From positions 73,744,001 through 73,808,000 of the forward strand of contig CM075351.1 of NCBI GenBank assembly GCA_037693485.1: 64,000 nucleotides of DNA, in the 5' to 3' direction. This DNA comes from Kitagawia praeruptora. Its lineage: Eukaryota > Streptophyta > Magnoliopsida > Apiales > Apiaceae. How positions within the stretch are numbered: position 1 is the first letter of the stretch; each line of letters begins with the position of its first letter. The position numbers and the translations under genes were made by a program. The notes under the pieces are model-generated. The model saw nothing but the letters and a program-made list of their open reading frames with translations. It made no database searches and had not been told where the DNA came from. Below are positions 1 through 10,369 of the stretch, one piece after another.

Positions 1-482
1 CTTTTAATGGCAATAAGATACAGCATTCGGGTCGGGTCAAATATGGACAGTTGAAGAAAATTCTCAAAGAGAAATGGTCACGATTTAAGCTTCTGCTTCA
101 ATATGAAAAGTTTGAATACTACAGGCCATTGAATACTCCACCCCGAGCTATACATGCAACTAGACCAAAGGTTAGTGACCTATTGAAAGTTTGTGGTTTT
201 ACCCTCTAAATTCAATTGACTCACTATTAAAATTTGGTTTCTCTGTAGGGAATTTCCTATAGTAGTAGCAGTACAAAGGGTAGTAGCAGTGCAAAGCTTT
301 ACTGGACAGACGAGTTGCTACAGCTTCTGGTAAACAGTTATTACATGTATCTGAAGATGATTACAGCTGGGACAGCGACTCCTAAACGAAAAGATTGCTT
401 GAATCATGTCAAACGGTCATTGGATGTAAAAATTTTTACTCAATCCATCATTTTAATAATTATATATGTAATTAATAGTTAA
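1..482 (+). pseudogene. SANT/MYB-like gene, 3' exons only (array copy cut by window edge)
   Basis: This is the end of a gene whose first exons lie outside the window. Exon 4 ends at 170 (AAG|GTTAGT) and exon 5 starts at 249 after a 78-nt intron ending CTCTGTAG. Exon 5 encodes a module starting YWTDELLQLLV, with spaced W/L/Y residues as in SANT/MYB-like helices. The frame closes at 480-482 if the GAT|GTAAAA donor at 425 is not used. The exon-4 acceptor that is CAG|TAAG in the third copy reads CAA|TAAG here, so exon 4 probably cannot be joined normally. Function unknown; see the copy at 3507 for the full gene. Confidence 0.5.
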
Positions 483-1353
483 TCTTGAAATTATAATTGT
501 AATGCTCAAATAAAGTTTTCTACTTTTTGTAATAATTAAAATAAAATAAATTTAATACGTATTTATTAGATATAATCAATGACTAATTAATTAACTTTTC
601 ACAAAAAATAAGTCAATCAAGCATATTGTCTTGATGTGATCATTTGTATTTACAAATTTTAATTGTGTTAGATTTTAAAAATCCAACTATGATTTAAAAT
701 AAATTGCAATTTTTTTTGTGTTATTCTTTATTTCATATTTTACGAGAATTAATGTTCTATATGATAATTAATACCACATCTATAATTTTTTCTCTAAATC
801 TTTGTAAAAATCAATTTTTTTTTCACGTTTCATATTTGTAATAAGATAAAAAAAAATTAAGCATAATAAAAACAAAATGTTACATCTCTTCTTTACTCTT
901 GTATGCATGCATGCATCAAAAAAAAAAAGAAACGCCAAAATTGAATTGTGTAAGTTGTATTAATTACAAAGCCTCTCAAAAGTAAAATCCGTTCATTAGT
1001 AAAGCATAATAAAAACAAAATGTTATAGAGCTTCTTTATATGCATGCATGCTTCAAAATAATAAAAAAAACGCCAAAATTGAGTTGTGTAAATTGTATTT
1101 ACGAAGCCTCTATATTGATACATGTATTCTTGATACATGTACATGTATTTGTAATTTCTATATTTAATATATTGTTCTAGATGCATTTAATCTTTGATAT
1201 TCAATGTATTGCTTTGAGGTTGACGTCTTGACTTCTTGGCTTTGGAATTGGGTTGTAACTGATCAAATAAACTGCTCATATTCCTTCTACATCTACATAA
1301 ACTTATAAACTTATATACATAAACACTTTCAAATTTCTAGCAAATAGTTAAAA
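483..1353 (+). promoter_or_regulatory. DRB-like gene upstream region with duplicated 143-bp block and RY-type TGCATGCA runs
   Basis: This AT-rich spacer contains a 143-bp direct duplication (861-1003 and 1004 to about 1112). Each half carries overlapping TGCATGCA runs (903-916 and 1040-1050) and an AACGCCAAAATTGA stretch. CATGCA is the RY core recognised by B3-domain factors of the ABI3/FUS3/LEC2 type in seed promoters. Equivalent blocks occur upstream of the other two copies, near 5360-5610 and 9876-10130. I see no clear TATA box at a fixed distance, so the regulatory role is inferred from motif density and position. Confidence 0.35.
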
Positions 1354-2879
1354 ATGGCTTAAACTGAAACTCAACAGGTTGCAGGTGCACTACAAGAAAA
1401 TCCCATTCTGCCAACAGAAATTTCCGTTGGCAAGTTACTGAAATTCGTAAGTAAAATGGTTTCCTAACGGAATGCTAACAGAATACGGTCGTTGGAACAA
1501 ACGTCGTTGGGAAGTCTCTAACAACGGATTTATTTCCGTTACTAAACTTAACAACGGAATACCAACAGACTAGTAACGGAATTCAGGTTTTTAAAACTAC
1601 CATGACCCAACCGACTTTGTAACAGATATTCTGTTGGTATTATTAGCAACCAAATGCCAACGGAATTTTTGTTGTTATAAATTTATAATGGATAATCTGT
1701 TGGTAGTTTAACAACCATTTGCCAATGGTATTTCAATTGTTAAATTTAGAAACACTCCCAACGGATAAAAATAAAATAAAATGATACTAGCAAACAAAAG
1801 ATAACATACGTCTTTTTTATATAATACCAACATCTGAGTATATAATTATACAAATTCAAAATGGGGTTAAGAGTTACAAGATCACTCTTACCTTATATTT
1901 AAATACTACCATAGAGTATCAACAAAAACTTTATTGCAGCCACTTTAAATTTATTCCTGACAGGTACTAAAGGAGTAGCAATATTTTTTGGCCTCTATTT
2001 TACCAACGGAAATTTCCGTTGATAAATATCCGTTAATGATCCGTTAGAGACATGTTAGTATATTTTTGGTTTTTCAAACGGTTAGCAATCCGTTGGTAAT
2101 TAACAACAGATTAAATTCCGTTGGTAAATTCCATTGGTATAACTTGGAATTTTTGTAGTGGTGGTTTGCGGGATATATACAAAAATCTACTACAAACATA
2201 TGCTCAAAAGCGGAATCTTACTCTACCCGCATATTCATGTGAAATTGTTGGACCTCCACATGGCCGTCTTTACAAGTCCAAGGTCACAGTTGATGGGAAG
2301 TCTTTTGAGACCCAAGAGTATTTCTCCACACCAAAAAATGCTGAACAAGGAGCTGTAAAAGTGGCATTTGAGTCCATGTCATTCCAGTTAACACCAGAGG
2401 CAAGAGTTTTAAGCAACTCTTGTTTGTTCTTGGTTGTTTCCATATAACCTTATACTTGAATTTGTATTCTTGGCATATGACATATGTTAATATTACAATA
2501 TTACATAGGATGAGGTTTTGTATAAGACTTTATTACAAGAACATGCTCAAAGAACTGGACTGCGTTTGCCAGCATATGATACAGTGAAATCTGGACCACC
2601 TCACATGTCAATTTTTGTATCAACTGTGGAAGTTGGAGGCAAGAGTTACCAAGGACAAGAGGCAAAAAGCAAAAAGATGGCAGAGGCAAATGCTGCGAAG
2701 GTTGCGTACATTTGTCTTACGAAGTGTAAGTAATATATTTAATTTATAGATGTTTATGTATACACACACAAATGCATTGCCCATTCTCCTTTATACTTAT
2801 CTTGAAGTTGTTTTGACAGGATGATGGAATGTTTGTACTGAATCCACCCGATGAGTTTGCTGCTAGTTTTATTTCCTAG
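1354..2879 (+). pseudogene. DRB4-like dsRNA-binding protein gene, copy 1 (early stop, CACTA in exon 1)
   Basis: With the CACTA element and introns removed the gene would encode a short protein with two dsRNA-binding motifs. Motif 1 lies in 2164-2399 (IYKNLLQTYAQKRNLTLPAY, then KVTVDGKSFETQEYF and AEQGAVKVAFESM). Motif 2 lies in 2509-2724 (LYKTLLQEHAQ, VEVGGKSYQGQEAKSKKM, ANAAKVAYICL). Order, spacing and wording match plant DRB4/HYL1-type partners of Dicer-like enzymes in small-RNA production, DRB4 best. Exon 1b ends at 2399 and joins exon 2 at 2509 through a GC-AG intron (GAG|GCAAGA); a last exon at 2820-2879 reads DDGMFVLNPPDEF to a stop, but its joining phase is unclear. Lesions: codon 3 is TAA (ATG GCT TAA), and a 773-bp transposon splits exon 1. 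Confidence 0.85.
1388..2160 (+). mobile_element. Non-autonomous CACTA element, 773 bp, in DRB copy 1 exon 1
   Basis: The left end is CACTACAAGAAAATCCC and the right end is TTTTTGTAGTG, the usual CACTA/En-Spm inverted termini. The element is flanked by a 3-bp target duplication GTG (1385-1387 and 2161-2163). Subterminal repeats around AACGGAAATTTCCGTT (perfect palindrome at 2005-2020) and CCAACGGAAT variants fill both ends. No transposase coding is present. Removing the element and one GTG restores GTT GCA GGT GGT TTG CGG in the DRB frame. Confidence 0.95.
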
Positions 2880-3506
2880 CCAAGCAATTAATAAATATAA
2901 ATAGTTATGTTTAATGTTGAGATTCTTATTGATCTTGTTTACGTCTGCAATATTATGAGCAGGTTTAAACTATAGATTCATGACATTTACTTGGTTGATT
3001 CTGCATGGTTATCTTGTGTACTTTTCCTCTTTCTACTGCTTGAAGATGTCTCATGTATAGAACAATACTTTATAAGTTGAGACACAAAGCTCATAACCCC
3101 CAAAAAGATCATTTGATCAGTAATAATTCTGGTAATAACCGAAATCAGATAGCGCAACAAGCATTACTTTATAAGTTGAAAATACTATAACAAAAATTTT
3201 ACATGACCATAATTATAGATAATTCCCTTAGAGCACACATGTTCACCCTTAGCAAAAATTTTACATTATCATTATAGCTAATGATTATAGCAAACCATTT
3301 TACATAACACCTTGCTCTTACCCCCAACTAATTGCTACCTACCCGAAATTAACTCAACTTGACCTAATTACTAATCCTTGACCAAATTGTACCGTGCACA
3401 ACTCCTGCTGCAGATTGTTCTACTTTGCTGCTCTCTTGCTCGGCGCCCAAGACCAATATTCCATTCTGATTTGACACAAACTACTTATTAATTTGCCCAA
3501 GACCTC

Positions 3507-4983
3507 ATGGCTACAGAGCTACTTAAGACCTTTTCATCTAAAAAGACCTTTTCATCTAAAAAGAGGAAGAGGAATCAAGAGGAAGAGGAAGAGGTACAAT
3601 TAATTGATGCATGTATTATGTAAGTATTATGTATGTCTGTAAGTATTATCTTTGTTGTATATGTATATACAACTTGTAGTTGATTTCTGTCCGACTACGG
3701 GACTATTTGAGTTATGTGTTATGTGTTATTTGATCTCATGTCACTTTTATAAAATAATAAGCAAGCCTAATCAGGCATTTCATCATAATCAACCAATAAG
3801 TATATCTTGGTGTGTTGTATTTTTGAATTGTGTATTTTTGAATTGTGTAATCAGGCCTAATTGTTAAGGATATGCTCTTGTAGGTCTTGAAAAGTGGAAG
3901 CGTGAGGAATGATTGTGAGAGTGATTGTGAGAGTGTTGGAGATAATTTTGAATATAGTTTTAAGCATATACAAAAGGTAGCAAATAGCAATTAAGAGGAA
4001 TGATTGTGAGAGTGTTGGAGATTATTTTGAATTTGTGCTCCTTATGATTTTGATGCATCTGTCTGTTTCATGCATAATTTTTTTATCATTTAAGTGTATT
4101 TCTTGTTCTTTTCTCTAGATGTTTCGTGTGTCTGATGAGAGTCGTTTAACTTACGATTTCGTATGGATGGACAAGCGGGCCAAACTCCTGATAGACACGT
4201 ACCATAGTTATCTGGAGCATCATGCAGATGATCCATGGGATTTTGATTCTCACAAGCGCTGCTTGAAGAAATTGAAAGAAGTCCTTGATGAAGATTATTC
4301 ACAGGATTCTGAACAAAAAGACACCAATGCTGAACCAAAAGACACCAATGCTGGTTTTTTGACAAATTTATACATTGAATTAAAAGCCACCGATGATGTT
4401 ATTACCTCTAAACTCTACGAGTTTGCTACTGGAGTACTTATTTGCATAAACATGAGGTAAGTTGAATATTGAATTATCAATGTACAAATTTGCAACTTTA
4501 TTTTCTCTTCACTTTTCATGTTATTCAACTTTTAATGGAAATAAGATACAGCATTCGGGTCGGGTCAAATATGGACAGTTGAAGAAAATTCTCAAAGAGA
4601 AATGGTCACGATTTAAGCTTCTGCTTCAATATGAAAAGTTTGAATACTACAGGCCATTGAATACTCCACCCCGAGCTATACGTGCAACTAGACCAAAGGT
4701 TAGTGACCTATTGAAAGTTTGTTGTTTTACCCTCTTGGTTTCTCTGTGGGGAATTTCCTGTAGTAGTAGCAGTACAAAGGGTAGTAGCAGTGCAAAGCTT
4801 TACTGGACAGACGAGTTGCTGCAGCTTCTGGTAAACAGTTATTACCTGTATCTGAAGATGATTACAGCTGGGACAGCGACTCCTAAACGAAAAGATTGCT
4901 TGAATCATGTCAAACGGTCATTGGATGTAAAAAATTTTACTCAATCCATCATTTTAATAATTATATATGTAATTAATATTTAA
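3507..4983 (+). pseudogene. SANT/MYB-like gene, array copy 2 (most open copy)
   Basis: I read five exons. Exon 1 (3507-3593) starts ATG and is basic then acidic (KRKRNQEEEEE). Exon 2 is 3884-3976, with a DCES repeat. Exon 3 is 4119-4456 with a module around DKRAKLLIDTYHSYLEHH. Exon 4 is 4542-4698 (GQLKKILKEKWSRFKLLLQY). Exon 5 starts at 4750 with a second, similar module (YWTDELLQLLVNSYYLYLK). Phases agree through exon 3; exon 4 needs the acceptor that is CAG in the third copy but AAA here. The last intron lost 27 bp, including its stop codon, and its acceptor changed from TAG|GG to TGG|GG. The 51 nt left read through in frame to 4983. The basic N-terminus suggests nuclear localisation. I do not recognise the family. 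Confidence 0.5.
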
Positions 4984-5853
4984 TCTTGAAATAATAATTG
5001 TAATGCTCAAATAAAGTTTTCTACTTTTTGTAATAATTAAAATAAAATAAATTTAATACGTATTTATTAGATGTAATCAATGACTAATTAATTAACTTTT
5101 CACAAAAAAAAAGTCAATCAAGCATATTGTCTTGATGTGATCATTTGTATTTACAATTTTTAATTGTGTTAGATTTTAAAAATCCAACTATGATTTAAAA
5201 TAAATTTCAATTTTTTTTATGTTATTCTTTATTTCATATTTTACGAGAATTAATGTTCTCTATGATAATTAATACCACATCTATAATTTTTTCTCTAAAT
5301 CTTTGTAAAAATCAATTTTTTTTTCACGTTTCATATTTGTAATAAGATAAAAAAAAATTAATCATAATAAAAACAAAATGTTACATCTCTTCTTTACTCT
5401 TGTATGCATGCATGCATAAAAAAAAAAAGAAACGCCAAAATTGAATTGTGTAAGTTGTATTAATTACAAAGCCTCTCAAAAGCAAAATTCGTTCATTAAT
5501 AAAGCATAATAAAAACAAAATGTTACAGAGCTTCTTTATATGCATGCATGCATCAAAATAATAAAAAAAACGCCAAAATTGAGTTGTGTAAATTGTATTT
5601 ACAAAGCCTCTATATTGATACATGTATTCTTGATACATGTACATGTATTTGTAATTTCTATATTTAATATATTGTTCTAGATGCATTTAATCTTTGATAT
5701 TCAATGTATTGTTTTGAGGTTGACGTCTTGACTTCTTGGCTTTGGAATTGGGTTGTAACTGATCAAATAAACTGCTCATATTCCTTCTACATCTACATAA
5801 ACTTATAAACTTATATACATAAACACTTTCAAATTTCTAGCAAACACTTGAAA
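4984..5853 (+). promoter_or_regulatory. Upstream region of DRB copy 2 with the same duplicated RY-motif block
   Basis: Same layout as 483-1353: AT-rich, then a direct duplication containing TGCATGCATGCAT runs (about 5404-5417 and 5540-5553). No gene is visible in it. Confidence 0.3.
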
Positions 5854-7378
5854 ATGGCTGAAATTGAAACTCAACAGGTTGCAGGTGCACTACAAGAAAA
5901 TCCCATTCTGCCAACAGAAATTTCCGTTGGCAAGTTACTGAAATTCGTTAGTAAAATGGTTTTCTAACGGAATGCTAACAGAATATGGTCGTTGGAACAA
6001 ACGTCGTTGGGAAGTCTCTAACAACGGATTTATTTCCGTTACTAAACTTAACAACGGAATACCAACAGACTATTAACGGAATTCATGTTTTTAAAACAAC
6101 CATGACCCAACCGACTTTGTAACAGATATTCTGTTGGTATTATTAGCAACAAAATGCCAACGGAATTTTTGTTGTTATAAATTTATAATAGATAATCTGT
6201 TGGTAGTTTAACAACCATTTGCCAATGGTATTTCCATTGTTAAATTTAGAAACACTCCAAACGGATACAAATAAAATAAAATGATACTAGCAAACAAAAG
6301 ATAACAAACGTCTCTTTTATATAATACCAACATCTGAGTATATAATTATACAAATTCAAAATGGGGTTAAGAGTTACAAGATCACTCTTACCCTATATTT
6401 AAATACTACCATAGAGTATCAACAAAAACTTTATTGCAGCCACTTTAAATTTATTCCTGACAGGTACCAAAGGAGTAGCAATATTTTTTGGCCTCTATTT
6501 TACCAACGGAAATTTCCGTTGATAAATATCCGTTAATGATCCGTTAGAGACCTGTTAGTATATTTTTGGTTTTTCAAACGGTTAGCAATCCATTGGTAAT
6601 TAACAACAGATTAAATTCAATTGGTAAATTCCAATGGTATAACTGGGAATTCTTGTAGTGGTGGTTTACGGAATATATACAAAAATTTGCTACAAACATA
6701 TGCTCAAAAGCGAAATCTTACTCTACCCGCATATTCATGTGAAATTGTTGGACCTCCACATGGCTGTCTTTACAAGTCCAAGGTCACAGTTGATGGGAAG
6801 TCTTTTGAGACCCAAGAGTATTTCTCCACACTAAAAAATGCTGAACAAGGAGCTGCAAAAGTGGCATTTGAGTCCATGTCACTCCAGTTAACACCAGAGG
6901 CAAGATTTTTAAGCAATTCTTGTTTGTTCTTGGTTGTTTCCATATAATCTTATACTTGAATTTGTATTCTTGGCATATGACATATGTTAATATTACAATA
7001 TTACGTAGGATGAGGTTTTGTATAAGACTTTATTACAAGAACATGCTCAAAGAACTGGACTGCGTTTGCCAGCATATGATACAGTGAAATCTGGACCACC
7101 TCACATGTCAATTTTTGTATCAACTGTGGAAGTTGGAGGCAAGAGTTACCAAGGACAAGAGGCAAAAGCAAAAAGATGGAAGAGGCAAATGCTGCGAAGG
7201 TTGCGTACATTTGTCTTACGAAGTGTAAGTAATATATTTAATTTATAGAGGTTTATGTATACACACACAAATGCATTGCCCATTCTCCTTTATACTTATC
7301 TTGAAGTTGTTTTGACAGGATGATGGAATGGTTGTAATGAAGCCACCCGATGAGTTTGCTGCTAGTTTTATTTCCTAG
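5854..7378 (+). pseudogene. DRB4-like gene, copy 2 (frameshift in second dsRNA-binding motif, CACTA in exon 1)
   Basis: The start ATG GCT GAA ATT GAA is intact, unlike copy 1. Exon 1 is split by the CACTA element and resumes at 6661-6899 with a complete first dsRNA-binding motif (LYKSKVTVDGKSFETQEYF). The GC-AG intron is 6900-7008. Exon 2 starts at 7009, but one A is missing in the GAGGCAAAAAGC run (about 7160), so the second motif shifts to another frame after GQEAK and the alanine-rich last helix is lost. The last exon (7319-7378) reads DDGMVVMKPPDEF to a stop. The product could be at most a one-motif protein even if the transposon were bypassed. Confidence 0.85.
5888..6660 (+). mobile_element. 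CACTA element in DRB copy 2 (same insertion as copy 1)
   Basis: Termini CACTACAAGAAAA and TTCTTGTAGTG, with the same GTG duplication at the same codon as in copy 1. Length is again 773 bp, with a few substitutions relative to the other copies. A shared site and length mean it was inherited through the tandem duplication rather than inserted again. Confidence 0.95.
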
Positions 7379-8020
7379 CCAAGCAATTAATAAATATAAA
7401 TAGTAATGTTTAATGTTGAGATGCTTATTGATATTGTTTACGTCTGCAATATTATAAGAAGGTTTAAACTATAGATTAATGACATTTACTTGGTTGATTC
7501 TGCATGGTTATCTTGTGTACTTTTCCTCTTTCTACTGCTTGAAGATGTCTCATGTATAGAACATTACTTTATAAGTCGAGACACAAAGCTCATAACCCCC
7601 AAAAAGATCATTTGATCAGTAATAATTCTGGCAATAAACGAAATCAGATAGCGCAGCAAGCATTACTTTATAAGTTGAAAATACTATAACAAAAATTTTA
7701 CATGACCATAATTATAGATAATTTCCTTAGAGCACACATGTTCACCCTTAGCAAAAATTTTACATTATCATTATAGCTAATGATTATAGCTAACCATTTT
7801 ACATAACACCTTGCTCTTACCCCCAACTAATTGCTACCTACCCGAAATTAACTCAACCTGAACTAATTACTAATCCTTGACCAAATTGTACCGTGCACAA
7901 CTCCCGCTGCAGATTGTTCTACTTTGCTGCTCTCTTGCTCGGCGCCCAAGGCAACTATTCCATTCTGATTTGACACAAACTACTTATTAATTTGCCTACA
8001 ATTAATTTGCCCAGGACCTC

Positions 8021-9496
8021 ATGGCTACAGAGCTACTTAAGACCTTTTCATCTAAAAAGACCTTTTCATCTAAAAAAGGAAGAGGAATCAAGAGGAAGAG
8101 GAAGAGGTACAATTAATTGATGCACGTATTATGTAAGTATTATGTATGTATGTAAGTATTATCTTTGTTGTATATGTATAGACAACTTGTAGTTGATTTC
8201 TGTCCGACTACGGGACTATTTGAGTTATGTGTTATGTGTTATTTGATCTCATGTCACTTTTGTAAAATAATAAGCAAGCCTAATCAGGCATTTCATCATA
8301 ATCAACCAATAAGTATATCTTGGTGTGTTGTATTTTTGAATTGTGTAATCAGGCCTAATTGTTAAGGATATGCTCTTGTAGGTCTTGAAAAGTGGAAGCG
8401 TGAGGAATGATTGTGAGAGTGTTGGAGATAATTTTGAAAATAGTTTTAAGCATATTCAAAAGGTAGCAAATAGCAATTAAGAGAAATGATTGTGAGAGTG
8501 TTGGAGATTATTTTGAATTTGTGCTCCTTATGATTTTGATGCATCTGTCTATTTCATGCATAATTTTTTTATCATTTAAGTGTATTTCTTGTTCTTTTCC
8601 CTAGATGTTTCGTGTGTCTGATGAGAGTTGTTTAACTTACAATTTCGTATGGACGGACAAGCGGGCCAAACTCCTGATAGACACGTACCATAGTTATCTG
8701 GAGCATCATGCAGATGATCCACGGGATTTTGATTCTCACAAGCGCTGCTTGAAGAAATTGAAAGAAGTCCTTGATGAAGATTATTCATAGGATTCTGAAC
8801 CAAAAGACACCAATGCTGAACCAAAAGACACCAATGCTGGTTTTTTGACAAATTTATACATTGAACTAAAAGCCACCGATGATGTTATTACCTCTAAACT
8901 CTACGAGTTTGCTACTGGAGTACTTATTTGCATAAACATGAGGTAAGTTGAACATTGAATTATCAATGTACAAATTTGCAACTTTATTTTCTCTTCACTT
9001 TTCATGTTATTCAACTTTTAATGGCAGTAAGATACAGCATTCGGGTCGGGTCAAATATGGACAGTTGAAGAAAATTCTCAAAGAGAAATGGTCACGATTT
9101 AAGCTTCTGCTTCAATATGAAAAGTTTGAATACTACAGGCCATTGAATACTCCACCCAGAGCTATACGTGCAACTAGACCAAAGGTTAGTGACCTATTGA
9201 AAGTTTGTGGTTTTACCCTCTAAATTCCATTGACACACTATTAAAATTTGGTTTCTCTGTAGGGAATTTCCTGTAGTAGTAGCAGTACAAAGGGTAGTAG
9301 CAGTGCAAAGCTTTACTGGACAGACGAGTTGCTGCAGCTTCTGGTAAACAGTTATTACCTGTATCTGAAGATGATTACAGCTGGGACAGCGACTCCTGAA
9401 CGAAAAGATTGCTTGAATCATGTCAAACGGTCATTGGATGTAAAAAAATTTACTCAATCCATCATTTTGATAATTATATATGTAATTAATATTTAA
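8021..9496 (+). pseudogene. SANT/MYB-like gene, array copy 3 (frameshift and nonsense)
   Basis: Same five-exon plan as the copy at 3507. Exon 1 (8021-8106) lacks one base in the AAAAAGAGG run, which shifts the frame. Exon 2 (8382-8462) is 12 bp shorter, losing one DCES unit. Exon 3 (8605-8942) has an in-frame TAG at 8788-8790 after LDEDYS. In contrast exon 4 (9028-9184) keeps the CAG|TAAG acceptor and exon 5 starts at 9263 after a normal 78-nt intron. Because its splice sites are the best preserved, this copy shows how exons 3 and 4 join in frame (AG plus T gives serine). The 5' half is dead; the 3' half looks sound. Confidence 0.6.
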
Positions 9497-10369
9497 TCTT
9501 GAAATAATAATTGTAATGCTCAAATAAAGTTTTCTACTTTTTGTAATAATTAAAATAAAATAAATTTAATACGTATTTATTAGATATAATGAATGACTAA
9601 TTAATTAACTTTTCACAAAAAAAAGTCAATCAAGCATATTGTCTTGATGTGATCATTTGTATTTACAATTTTTAATTGTGTTAGATTTTAAAAATCCAAC
9701 TATGATTTAAAATAAATTGCAATTTTTTTGGTTTTGTTATTCTTTATTTCATATTTTGCGAGAATTAATGTTCTCTATGATAATTAATACCACATCTATA
9801 ATTTTTTCGCTAAATCTTTGTAAAAATCAATTTTTTTACACGTTTCATATTTGTAATAAGATAAAAAAAAATTAATCATAATAAAAACAAAATGTTACAT
9901 CTCTTCTTTACTCTTGTATGCATGCATGCATCAAAAAAAAAAAGAAACGCCAAAATTAAATTGTGTAAGTTGTATTAATTACAAATCCCCTCAAAAGTAA
10001 AATCCGTTCATTAATAAAGCATAATAAAAACAAAATGTTACAGAGCTTCTTTATATGCATGCATGCATCAAAATAATAAAAAAAAATGCCAAAATTGAGT
10101 TGTGTAAATTGTATTTACAAAGCCTCTATATTGATACATGTATTCTTGATACATGTACATGTATTTGTAATTTCTATATTTAATATATTATTCTAGATGC
10201 ATTTAATCTTTGATATTCAATGTATTGCTTTGAGGTTGACGTCTTGACTTCTTGGCTTTGGAATTGGGTTGTAACTGATCAAATAAACTGCTCATTTTCC
10301 TTCTACATCTACATAAACTTATAAACTTATATACATAAACATTTTCAAATTTCTAGCAAACACTTGAAA
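9497..10369 (+). promoter_or_regulatory. Upstream region of DRB copy 3 with duplicated RY-motif block
   Basis: AT-rich spacer with the same direct duplication (from about 9876) and TGCATGCATGCATC runs near 9918 and 10055. No gene seen. Confidence 0.3.

Noticed and set aside
1385..2163. CACTA element acting as an intron that restores the DRB frame
   Set aside because: Splicing CAG|GTGCAC to TTGTAG leaves two extra bases (copies 1 and 2); in copy 3 either acceptor also gives a shifted frame.
2121..2447. Open frames of 108 codons starting inside the CACTA right end and fused to the first dsRNA-binding motif (also 6621, 11137)
   Set aside because: They open with TTG, not ATG, and no in-frame ATG precedes the motif, so a transposon-supplied new N-terminus is not supported.
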